This document shows, one piece after another, positions 25,101-37,800 of a stretch of 64,000 nucleotides of DNA. The stretch's first letter is position 1, and each line of letters opens with the position of its first letter. This stretch comes from Echinococcus granulosus (lineage: Eukaryota > Platyhelminthes > Cestoda > Cyclophyllidea > Taeniidae). Position numbers and translations under genes: made by a program. The notes under the pieces are model-generated. The model was not told the origin of the DNA and searched no databases. It was given only the letters and a program-made list of their open reading frames with translations. The stretch is taken from assembly GCF_000524195.1 (NCBI RefSeq), contig NW_020170415.1, positions 62,001 to 126,000 of the forward strand, in the 5' to 3' direction.

Positions 25101-28100
25101 CAAGAAGTTGGATTCAAACAAGGTGAAATCGCCTACCATGCAGCTGATGTTTTTTCAAATTCTCCTCACGAAAGAGTGCTCCCGGACCAGCCTTCTCTTC
25201 ACATTTGGTTAGCATATAGTGGTAGAGCCACTCCTCGTCCACAGGTGTCGATGTCACCGGGCTCACCTTAACACCGCTACCACCGACGGCGGAGGGTGAA
25301 GCGGAAGAGATAGAGAGGGGGCTTGGTTCCACCACTGCCGCCTCGCCCGCCGCCACGGATGATGGCTGCACCTCTTTCTGTGTTACCTCGGGCGAAGAGG
25401 AGCGCCTGCGCTCCAGACGAAGTGCCTGACCGTAGGAGCGGTAGGCAAGGGTCAGCATTCGTCGGCGCCACTGCATACATAACCGCAGATGGGTCTCTTG
25501 AAAGGGTCGGTTGATAGACTACAAAGTAGAGGGAGAAGTGAACGATTAAAGCGGGGCAAGCAACCTATTGCTAATGGAGGAAGAGACGTACCTTCTTGAT
25601 TAGCCTGGCTGCATAAGAGTGTAGCTGGTAGGCGAGACAGCCGCGCTCAGTAAGGAGGGTGGTGAGGCGCGGCTGAAGCTGCAGCGCCAAATCGAAACAG
25701 CGCAGGCAGGATGCTACCGCACGTGAGGTCACTCGTTCCGTCTTTGGGTCGATCTAGATGCATACGACAAACACAAAAACACTGGCTATCATTTTACCCA
25801 ACCATACTTTTAAAGCCACAATTAGAATTTATTAATGGTGATGATCCAGAGGACATATGTAACCATTTTTTTGTTCCTACGTAGACGAATTTCACTAATT
25901 GGATAATGTTCGTAGGTAATGGTTAACATCAGACGCATGCGCACAAGATGGCATTACAAACAATCATTATTCGGAATAAAATGGCGAATAAATCGGTGCC
26001 AGTTATCAAGAGCCTGCGATGCACAAGACCAAGAGAGGAGAGAGCTCAAATCAGTATTGCAAGGAAAAGGATTAGTTTAAAGTAAAGCGCCGATTTCATT
26101 CAAAAATTGAAGAAAAAACACAGAAATATACATTGTTCTAAGAACATGCTAAATTAAAATACTGCTTTATTGACAATTCGGACAGTTGGAAATGCTGACA
26201 ACTATCCAAACGTACAAGCCAAATGCTAGTAAATAAAGCAGGAAAATGAAACAACAAATGACTGCTACAAAGTGGTGATTAAAATGACATTTACTTGGAA
26301 ACGGGAACCATAGTACGATTGCAAACAGGTTCGGTAAATGCAACCGTAACTTGACTGAGAGAAAAATGTACTGAGTTCAAGGATTGAATCATAATGAAAG
26401 AAAATAAGTAAGGACGGGAAAAAGAATAGGAACAAGTCTTTTAATTGCAATCTGGGAAAATTTTGACAATGATAGATTAAAAAATCTACAGAATTAGGCA
26501 AATTTCCTTTTAATATTGAAATCAAAGTAGAACGATTACGCAAAATCGCCCTACTATCAATTTTCCTCCAAAATCATACAGCAATTTTAGCACTGGTAGC
26601 AATAGAAAGTAAACCTGATTCTGAAGGACAACCACCCCGACTTCTATTACTGAATGTTAAATCTTAACGTGATGGAAGAAAAGTATACGCTGTAAATGGG
26701 AGAATCTTTGACTACTTTTAACAAAGAGTTGAAAAGGGAGGTAACCTTCGGCAAATACCTCAGTTCCGTGTTCTGCAGGGATGATACTAACAACTGAAGC
26801 GACACTATCCATGGCCGTGAACCATCTGGAATACTTTGTTACAGAGCTGCCTACAGTACCTGCATGAAGGTGTCAATGAAGTGAACTCGCGATAACGCCT
26901 TCGCCTCTCTACCAGCTGGATAGAACTCAGACAGATATGGCTGGATGGCACTGACGTAAGGACAAAATGGTGAGGAATAGATACAAAGTCTTATCCCAAC
27001 GATACTATTTCAAACCTCGTTCCCTATTAAATGATGTCGCTCTTAGGCCAGTGTTCTTACGACTAGCGACAAACATACGAGATGGCCAGCACATTCCCTT
27101 TCTCCAAATACACTTCCCAAACAGAACAAAACTCCAGATTCAGTGGAATTGGCAGGAGGGATCAGTGGCAATGTGGCTAAACATCTTCTCAATTGCACGC
27201 GAATTCGGTGACTGGAGCGGTTATTTCGTGAGTGTTTGCACACACTACCTACTACTTTGTGATAGGCGACGGGGGCGATTGACCAAGAGTAGCGCCGAGG
27301 ACGACGCTTAAAAGGAGAGGGTGGCTATGTGACGCTTTGATAGCCTCTTTAATCCTCGGTGTTGGTAAGGGGCCACTGAGGGCTCTACCATCATGCCTCC
27401 GTTTAGTAGCGTTGTCTCCGAGCTACTTCGGTAGCCCTCTTTCCTTTCAGTACGTCGGCAACAAATATTTTGCTCTAACCTTATATTTTCTTTCATCTTC
27501 GGGGAAGTCTCGGGACGCTGTATTAGTAGTTTGCATAGATAAAAAGAATTCACGATTCACGTGGGGATGAAGAATCAATACTATCAGCGAAAGTTAGTGA
27601 CCTGCACAATCGTGCATTTTAACAATGGCCAGTGGTGGCATTCAGTTATTAACACTTTAGCCATTAGTCATGCACATAATGCTCCGATTTTCTTACTGGA
27701 ACCCGCAGGTCGCACAACCGAGATACATTTAAACAAAATAAAATGAATGAGATTGAAGAGGAAGGCTACGATTAGTGACGACTGTTTAGTCATATCAAAA
27801 CGGTAATACATTCCTTGGTTATGGTGGTCCACTTTCCTTTGAGACTCCGTCGGGGAACGTAAGAACTTAAAAATCGCTAATAGTATCATATCAAACGCGT
27901 CTGGAGTGATTTGGCCATAAAAGCAAATTATTTTTAAGCAATGGAGGAAATAGCTTTTATACTTTAAAACACAGGGAGTATAACTGCAACATAAAAGTGA
28001 AAGTCGGCCTATTGCAAACGGGTGAAATATGAATATAAAACCGAACGAGGCATCTACAGAATGCCCCCCCCCTTCTAAGCTGCTTTTTACGTACTATGAG

Positions 28101-31100
28101 AAGAAGGGGGGGGGCACCTGAAGTACGAGCAAGGCTGGAAAAACTTACCACATTAAGAATTTGCTCCAAGTGGCTGCTGTAGATGAGAGCCAAAGCTGCC
28201 CAGCTGTCAGCGTGATGCGGGGCTACTCGCAGATCCTGCTTGTAGTAGCGTATTGCGAGACTGAGGTGGAAGAGCATTTAAAGAACACGCGATTAAGCAC
28301 TAAAAGTGTCGAGTCAAGCATCAAATTCCCATTACTCGCCATATCTTCATGTTATTCGGGCAATGCACTGAAGTGGATGAATCCTCGCCAAGACCGATCT
28401 AATGACCACTTGACCACGTTTCGTCTAAAAGCCGTTGTTTGAATCGCTGAACCTAGCTTAAAATAATCCCACACATTCGCTATCGGGGCATCGCAGAGGA
28501 AAATCAACCACCACAGCAATCCGGCTATTTTACCAGTCTCGTATGATTGCAAATGTGATTATTTTTGGTCTCATCGCCAATACAATTCATTTCTTGTTAA
28601 TTGAAGGCGCCACGCGTGTGCGACATGAGGGCTGAGATAAGGAAATTAGGGAGTCATATATATACGCAATACTGGCAGCGAATGTGTCTGACCTTTGAAA
28701 AAAAGCATTAAATCGCCATCTTATAAGCACAGAGAAGTGCCTTCTGCGATTTCATTACCTCCCACACAATAAACACATTTTCTGTAGTTCAAAGGCAAAT
28801 TCAATACTTCTCGTTTGAGACAGAGCATTATTGGAAACCGGAATTACATATCTTTGCCGTAAGAAAGGGAAAATACCTGTGGACAAGCATACCAACTGGC
28901 TTTTTAATAGAAAATGAGGGGGACTTACTCAAAATTGTTGTTTTTTGTATAGTAGTCCGCAAGGAGATAATACATGAGGTTCAGCATATCACTAAAAGCA
29001 ATGGAGAAGGCATTGGGTAAAAGTATTCAGTGATATTGTCTCTACCGAGGGAAAACTCAAATTCAATAATCTTCCGAGATTAAAGGGGAAATCATATCAC
29101 TCAAATTCACTGGAAGCAGCAAATCAACTTAGGATAGATTTAACATAAAACTTATTTAAAAAATACAGCTGATAACAACGTTGCCTGTAAACCTAAAGCG
29201 ATAGATTAAACAAAATAAACCTTAAAATATGTAATCGGCCAGACAAATCCGACAGACGTAGAGTAAAGAAGTAAACCTGAGATAATGAATCTGCTCGGGC
29301 AAGGGAGCGTGCATCGTCATGCAGGAGTCAATTTGCCCCTCCGGAATCATGAACTCTTCGTAGGTCTTCGGCATCAGCTTCACTGCCTCCGTGAGCCAGT
29401 TTGCAAGCTACGGGGTGGAAAAAAAAATCATGCCTCATCCCTACTTTATAATAAAACAATTTCGTGAAATGTAACTTATCTCGATTTGGTATTTGACTGC
29501 ATAAGGTTCCTGCCCTTAACGTCCCGGCCTTTCCACACGTTGGGAGAAAGTCTACTTCCCATCTCACATAACTTATGAAACACCAAAAAATAACATGCGC
29601 CGCATTTTACCATTCAATAGGCAAAGATTCCGAACTTAAAGAGCGTTGACAATAATTTCGCGGGTCTCTTCAATTGACAACTGCCAGGAGCCGTATATGG
29701 GCATGAATTTGGTTTAAAACAAATGGGAGAAAATACCTCTGAGGAAATTGAGAGGGATTTGATACTGTCATACTCAGGGACTATAGCCGGACGATAGAAG
29801 ATGAAGGCGAGTTCGATGAGTTGCCAATCCTAAAAAAAGAAGACATGGAAGGTAAATCAGCAAAATGGAGGCCAAATAATGTCGATTGGCTAATGAAGTT
29901 AAAATGATAAGTGAAATGATAATTGCAGTAAAGCGATCATGAGTGAAATATGATCAAATCCCGATCACGACTCAGCTAATGTGATAATCTTCTGCAATGT
30001 TGACCCTTTAAGCATCCAATAGAGTTGTCGAAGATCGGAAATGGGCTGTTAAAGAGAAGTTAAAATACCAGACACTTGGTTTTCCCTAGGAAACTGGACA
30101 TAGGGAATAAAGATGGGGTTAAGCACGAAAATTTCCCATAACGAAGTTCTCTAATAACCAACCATTTGGAAATGGAATTCGAAAATGACGATAAAACATG
30201 CACAAAATAAATGCCACATATTTAAAACAGCTTTTGGCCAGAAATTAGCATATCATCAAAGAAGAAAGTGCTAGAACTTCACCTTTTACAGCATTGACCT
30301 CATGCTAATGGACTAAAGTCTTATTGATTGATACAATTAAGATCAAAGGGATAGCCCCAAAAGAAAGGTACCTAAAGTGGTTCCAGACATGAGAGACGGA
30401 TGGAAATGAAGCGACGGGGTAGTCTAACTACAAAGTTTTAAAAATAAAGGTGGAAATGAAAAAAAAACGAGTAATAATCGAAGGGTACCGGGAGGCCTAC
30501 TTGTCAGTGTAGTAAAATGATAAAGGGATAGAGTTCAGATCCGGTTTAATAGTAAAACACATCTAAAAATCACGTTACGTTTCTGTCTTTATTCTTACGG
30601 AAGTGTTTCAGTCGGATTTAATCCTTAATAAGGTTTCAGGAAATGCAATCGCAATAGCTGCTTGGTAATGAAGACCGTGCTTTTCAGTGGGGCACAGGAG
30701 CACGGACTGAATGAGGACCTGACACTGATGGTTCATATAAACGTAAATACATCAACTAAATTGATTCACCAGCGCGGAAGGTCGAGCTCCCGACCACCAG
30801 ACACCAACATTGGTAGAAGGGCAGCTTAGATCAATGACGTGTTCCTTGACGGATTCGTAGAAGAGGGTCCTATCAGCTAACCAAATAGGAGGCCTCGGAG
30901 CCACGCAGGAGGGTGGCATTGGAACAGTAGCTGAAGGAAGCGCCGTAAATGTTGGCACTTCAATCACCGCTTCCACCCTTCTTTCATAAGACTTGTAGGC
31001 TGGCTCTGGTGGTGTTGCTGCTTGCTGTAGGTGAAACAGAGTTAGCACTAATTGTGAACGAAATTTCCGGAACTTCAAACTGAGGGTCTTACTACCATTG

Positions 31101-31843
31101 TTTCACTTATCTATTTCAAACGAGAAGAATTGAAAGCCAATCGTGATAGCCAGGCAAAATCAGATAGAAGAACTATCCGAACATTATAATGACAACTGTA
31201 GAAGGCAGTTCAAGGTCTTAATAGTTAAATAACAATCACTCATGGCTTAAATTACGAAAGCAAAATGCTCAGGTAAAGAGTGAGGGAAAATGCGTAACCC
31301 ACCTTGAAGCGCGAAGAGTTGGGACTGGATGAGGAGGAAGCGAGAGAGGAGACCTTACTAGGGTCACTGGTAGTGGTGGTGGTGGTTGTAGTGGTAGAAG
31401 TGGACGCACAGGGGCGTGCCGGCAGGCCACAGAGGCAGTGTATCGCTTGCGCTAAAGCCTCACCAACTCGGGCACCGCCAAATGGCCAGAGACGGTGACT
31501 ACTGTTAGTCATCTTGGCTTCCACTTCCATCTTCTCTATCGACTGATGGGGAGTATCAACAAAGTCTTCGTCATCGGCATCCGTGTTTTCAGAGGCTTGG
31601 AGTCGGTGGTAGCCCTCAGAGAGGCATTGGAGAGCGCGAGCAACGGTGACAGCGACACAGCGGAGGTAGCGCAGGCCCATAGGAGCGGAGGAGAAGCAGC
31701 AGTGGGTGGTTGTGAAGGGGAGGAGGTCGTGGAGGAGATGAAGTAACAGAAGGCTGGGTGGGGCAGTGTCACGACCTCGGGCACACCTGAGCATGCGAGA
31801 GGAGGGGTAGCCGCGCAGGAAGGCAAGGATGCTGCGCACGGCT
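22151..31843 (-). CDS. CABIN1: CABIN1 C-terminal conserved block (14 exons)
   Basis: Exons: 31303-31843, 30770-31024, 29737-29829, 29277-29407, 28929-28991, 28149-28260, 25592-25753, 25137-25518, 24449-24779, 24198-24409, 24038-24162, 23852-23956, 22875-23038, 22151-22805. This holds the strongest matches: DWQLIELAFIFYRPAIVPEYD, LMYYLLADYYTKN, YYKQDLRVAPHHADSWAALA, DEEWLYHYMLTKCEEK, HYKSMYRLAHLYL and WRIPTADIDRSGSFASHM. Exon 31303-31843 carries a run of nine Thr and a Ser-rich stretch, and the last exon a run of nine Ala; both look like unstable low-complexity linkers. The intron 22806-22874 is only 69 bp with a GC donor. The last exon is read through to TGA at 22151; a GTAAGC at 22417 could instead splice to an unseen 3' exon. 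Confidence 0.85.
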
Positions 31844-34800
31844 CTGAAAATTAAAACGAAACGAATACCGTCAATAGCGTAAAGGGACGATAGAGATGAC
31901 ATTAGTATGCTTTGCTGCGCTAACAATTTAGGAAGGCTTAGGGAGTACGAAATGACAAACAACAATACTCGTCACGCACTGGCTACAGAAACAGTTTACA
32001 TCCTCTGTATCATTTTTTCGGTTAGGTATCTAAAAATTAGAGGCATTAAGAGTGAATTTACCCTAAAAGACATTCAAATTTCACAAATACAGAGTGGGAT
32101 TCCGACACGATATAGAGGAATTTAGCAGATGATCCGACAACAACAGAGTGGAATTGAACAGTTCATGCTGTGTGGCAACTAGACAAGTAGAAAGGGATTT
32201 CACAGACTGGTCGGAGGTGCATTTATGCCTAATATAAGGTTCAGATGCATAATAATTACAGTCAAAGTACTCAAAATGATTACCGCTTCAACTCGACTTT
32301 CACCAATTTCAGCCAGCAATAATTAACGACAAGGTACTTTCGCCACTCCTTAATGCGATCATGCTGCTGAACAACAATGAGCGAGTCGAAATCCACAAGA
32401 AATAGGTTTCCAGTGATAGTAGAAAAGGGAGCTCAATTCAACGCATTTCGTTGAATTTAAATTTTAAAATCTTAAGACCTGGTTATTTACAGCACTTGGA
32501 TTGTTTGTTTAACTCACGATTTTGGTAAGGGGCCACTTGGGGGCTCCGTCTTTGGGCCGTGTCAGTAGCCCCAATCACTTCTGCATATGGGAAACAAATA
32601 TCCTACCCGAGTATTATACCCTCTTTCGTCTGCAGGAAAGTCTCGGAGCGCTACTTTGGTAACGGTGGAAAACGAACCCCCACCCTGAAGGATAAATACC
32701 CTGTTTTCCACCTCTGGATAAAAGGCCTTAGCGTGAAGGATGGGAGAATCTGTAGAGACCCCCAACAGAAGGGTTGTAAATGTTGTCTACATTCAGCAGC
32801 TACATCAGTCCCCTGTTCTACAGGAACGACATTCACAACTGAAGCTACGCTATCCATCAACTACTTGGAAAAATTCGCTACTGATGTGTCTATGATATCT
32901 ATTTTAGGATGTCAACAAAGTGAACACGCGGTAACTCATCCACTTCTCTACTAGCTGCATAAAATCCAGGTAGACATGGCTAAGCAGCACTGAAATTAGA
33001 ATAAATTAGCAAAGAAGGATAGACACGACCAAATCCCGTCATTTGGTACATCCCTCTGCTATTAAACCAGTGTTCCCACGACTAGCGATGAACACGCGTG
33101 ATGGCCAGCACATCCTCCCATCTCCAGTACAGTTCCCGAATAGGACGAAATTTCATATCCAGTGGAATCAGTATGAGAAATCAGCGTTGTTGCGGTCAAA
33201 CATCTCAAGTGCACGGAAATTCAATGACTGGTGAGAGCGATCCTTACAGCACCGACTACGTAGTGATGATTGACGCAGGAGGTTGACTAAAGGGGAGGGC
33301 TGGGGACGACACTCAAGGGGGGATGGGCTATGTAATACGTTGTTTGTTTGGCTTTCAGCTCCGGTACCGAGTCATTTAGGGGTTCAAACATTGTACCTCC
33401 TACGTGCGACCTGGCCTTTTGGGACGTTGCAATAGTTTCAATCCCCTTCTGTATGTCGACAACACAATATGCCATCGTTTTCATTTAGGGAAGCCTGGGA
33501 GCGCTATACATTAAAAATAACAAAAGTGGTAGGATTCCTTAGCAAGCTCTTTAGAAGCTTAAAGATGACAATGACTAAATACAGAATCCGAATTTGACAC
33601 CGCTAATAAATAAAGGCCAATGAGTTTAGCGATTTTGGTGATGTTACAAACTCCCGTAGGCACAAGCACACACATTTATATTCAAAGGAGGAGGCAAACT
33701 AACCCACATGTGCACGTGAAACCATTATGGAGTAAAAAAGTGCTCGTTTCTAGGTCTAATACTAATGTTATATTCCTTCTGGAGGTAAAGCATATTTTTT
33801 CCTGCGAAATGCATTTACAAGTATTCGTTAGGAGCACACCTATCGTGTAATGATACGACCGAAGGTAAAGTACACACTCACCTCTGGTCAACATCTGGTC
33901 TACCGAGGTCGTACAGTGCTCGATAAATGGCCAACTTGGGATGCAAGAGATGGATAGGAAAACATGATTCTATTCTGAAGTGAAAAAAGAGTAAACTGAA
34001 ATAAGCCAAGACACAGGAGAGGCTAAAAGCAAACAGCTTGGTCGATAGTTGAATTATCAGAAAAAGTGAATGAAGCGAAGTAAAATGAAAAGGGAAAATA
34101 CCTGTCAAGAATTTCGTAGACGAATACAATAAATTTGTAGGAAAGTTCGGGGACTGGCAGACCCAGAGCGCCTGTGGCCAGCAGCCGCCACGCAAAAGTG
34201 TCGATAATGAGGCGAAGAGTTTGACAAAACTGTCCGAATGTCAGAATGAGGAGTTTGCCATCGCACTGCTTGAAGGTGAAAATAGCCTTGGAACAGAGCG
34301 ACTCTGGGGTGAGCCTCTTGGCGAATGCTTTGGCATTCGGATCAGAAGACATTTCACTGTCTATGATATCCCAACATCTGAGCGTCAGGGTGAAAATATT
34401 AGTAAAAAAATTGATATAAATTGTGGCATCCAGTAGGTCTATATAAGGAATCTTAATTGATGATAGGAAAAGTGGGAATGTATTTATCGAACATTTCAAA
34501 CAAGCATGTCCAAAGGAGTTATGGGTAAAGAAATTAAAATAGCGAAACTCACAACACGCATTGCTTTAAAAGATTTTAAAACTGAACATTATAGGAAAGC
34601 CAATGAAAGCTTACTTGAATCGAAAGCGAACCGACTGAGGTTTGAAATGTTTTAACTACTTTGTAGCAATTGATTCATGAAAAGACACTCATCAACTGTC
34701 ATCAACGTTCGTAAAAATGCAAAGGCATTCGAATTCCGTTTGAAAAGAAACTTCAAGGTTATACGAGACATTCAAGCTTGCTATTATTAGGTATGGAGTA

Positions 34801-37800
34801 CCGTTAAAGGGAGCACAAACTGTTTCTTTATTAAACAAGTTCAGGAAAACTACTGAAGAAGCAGGAGGAGAAATCGGACCTTTGGAGAGGAAAAATGAAC
34901 ACTTACGTCTGTAGGAGGGCGTAGGCAACAGTGACAGTACGCCAGACGTCCTCAAGACCGGCAGCCTCTTCCTCGGGTAGGGGCAGAGTGGGGAGGGAGG
35001 AGAGGCGTTCACCCTTCACGCATCTCGCCGCCACAAGGGCCAGTGTTTGCATTGCCACGCGCCAACACCGCAGCGCCAGTAACACCGTCTCCCTAGCTGC
35101 CTCAGAATCGCCATGCAACCCTGAAAGCCTCCTGTCGAGGGTGATCAAGGGCTGATAGAGCATTCGGCATATGCGTGGAATACCCTCCAAGTGCTGGGTA
35201 TGAGAGGAAAGGGCTTGGTGACTGCGCAATTAAACCAATTGACTAGCAGATTAAAGGATCGACAACTATGCCGGATAGTTACGCACAAAATAACTGACTC
35301 CAGAGTTGATAGTATCTCATTTTAACTGTTCTTAAAAAACAGGATTAATGAGAGGACGTACAATGCCGGGATGCAACTGAGTGCATTTGCCCTTACAAAG
35401 AGCAGCAGAATGAGAGTGAAGGCAGTCCTTAAGGGCCTTCAATAGCTTTGCAGTATCTTGCTCCGCTTTGCAGAGGTGCTGCAGCCTCTCGCCTATCGAT
35501 GCATCCTTTACCTCCGCCAACAACTCATCGATTCGATCTAACAAGAGAGCGCAAATAGGCTTTGCCGTTGAAAAGGTAGCTCGAATTTTAGAAGTAGTGG
35601 TATCGCTGACACCCAGTGAATAGTTAAGACGTTCCAACAAGATGAGACGTGGTATTATGCAAATTTGATATGGCGGGATGAGTACAAGCAAGCACAGGCT
35701 TCTTAGTTCGCTTGTATCTTTGAGACCCAACTGGGATCCACGCAACAGATATGGTATTCAAAAAGTTCGCAAAAAAGGGAAATGGCCTTATTTTGCGCAC
35801 TTACGGAGTTACAGTACAGTGGAGATGGATGAATTCGATGTAAATAATCGCTAATGACATTTTCTTGAAACGAAAAAAGACCCGCAATTCTCACCAAGAG
35901 TAACGTAGCTATTACGAAAGGAGCATGAACGCCGAAGTGAACCGTGTTCGGTGACAAATTCTTTCATCTAAATAGGTAGTGGTAAGGAAGGCGGTGAGAA
36001 AGAGGGTACCTGCAAGAGGTAGTCCTTCATTGCATCATATTTGTGAGTGGCCACACTCAGCTCGTAGTTAATCCATAGAACTAAAAGAGGTGGTGGTGAT
36101 GACCGTGGGTAAGGAAGCGGAACATACTTCTTCCATGAAAAACAAGTGTTTCTGGGGCATCCTCGGGAAGAAGGGAGACCAACTCTATCACCTTGTTGAA
36201 GTCGGGGATCGATATCGTCTCATCGGGTTCAAGGAACCTATTAGCAGGATTGCAAATATGATGAGTAATCTCGTAACTTTATTTGCTGAGATTGTTTAAT
36301 AGGAAACGCAAGAAGAAAGAGTACAAAACCGGGGACCACATTTCAGGTGGATTTCGAGTATTTCCATTACAAAAACAATAATAACTTCCTTTTTGATGAA
36401 TAGTTTTGTAACAGTGAAGCAAACAGCTCCAGTAAACGGAACATTCGGAACTCGGACCAAAAAGTACTGAATCACCACCAGTTTTGTATTCCGGGCTTAC
36501 AGTCTTGTTTAATTTCACCAAGTGACAATTTCTCAAGCCAAAGCATATTTTTGAAGCAGCATCAATGCATCACAGTAACACCAATACTAGGGATAATTCA
36601 GCCTTTATCAACCAGCACTAGAACGAAATTGATGTCAGAAATCTACTTAGAGGTAGAATCGGGAGTGATGATAATAAAACTGCTACCAAAATTAATCGGC
36701 AGTAGAACCAAAAAATCAAATCTCCTTCTTCAAAAGTTCTGAAGGAGTAGAGCCTCAGACAAACCTAGCTGAGTCAACTTGGAGAGCCTGTGACAGTGCC
36801 TTGAATTCCAGGTCCTCGAAGTCAACGGCGCCAGCCCGGCGGGAAAAGGCAGAGGAAGAGGTGGAGCGACGCTTGGCGGAATCGGTAGCCTTGTGACAGA
36901 GAACCAACGCGTCCAGACGCACTTCTGCGTAGGCAGTATGCAGGTTGGTCAAGTGCCACAAACTCGGACATTGGCGCAAACGCAGAAGATCGATGGGGAG
37001 GATGAGCTCCTCCGTTGGTGGATTGGGCTCTGTATTTGCAGGGCGAACACGGAAAATGGGAACACAAACGTTCTTTGTGGTTCCGGACTAAACCAGCAAT
37101 GATTATTTTCTGGTAGTGTATTGTTACCATTTCTCGTCCGAGTGTTTTCTAACTTTAGCATACTTCTGCCAGTGCTTAGCCAATCTCCAAAACAGGCCTT
37201 ATTTTTGTGAAGGGAATGTATAAATCTCTCTCGCAGTTCACTCGTCATTGAAGTACGCTGTGTAATAAATGTAATATGTTTGACCACACCTTTAAGCCGA
37301 GAAGCGTTCAGTGAACAAGAATCTGATAATAGGAGAATCGTCAGAAATCTGCGAGGCAGAAGAGTGTTCTGAAAGTGCATATCCCTGATCCCTGTTCCAT
37401 GCTCTAAATGTCACCAACAAGGAACACTCCTATCTACTTAGTCTATTCGCTCCAAGGGAATCAAGGCCAGGGAGGGATAGGTTAACGTCAAATGTTAGGG
37501 TGGATTACTGACAGATTAGTTAAACTAATGTAAAATGATGAATTAGGACTTGAATAATTTATTTGGGGCACCATTCTCTGCAAAACAAGACTCAACTCTT
37601 AAAGTGTTTAAATCGACTTTTACGAAGCATAATCGGAATTCGACACAGCCATGATTGTGATGATGAAAATGTGTAAGGTTGGTACAAGAAGCGGTGCAAT
37701 GGAAAGCAAAGCTTGAAATTATGCATCAAGGCCTTGAAGAAAAGGACAGCATTTCAGGCAGTACCGCAAGAAATAGATTTAACTGGCATTTTTATTTAAA

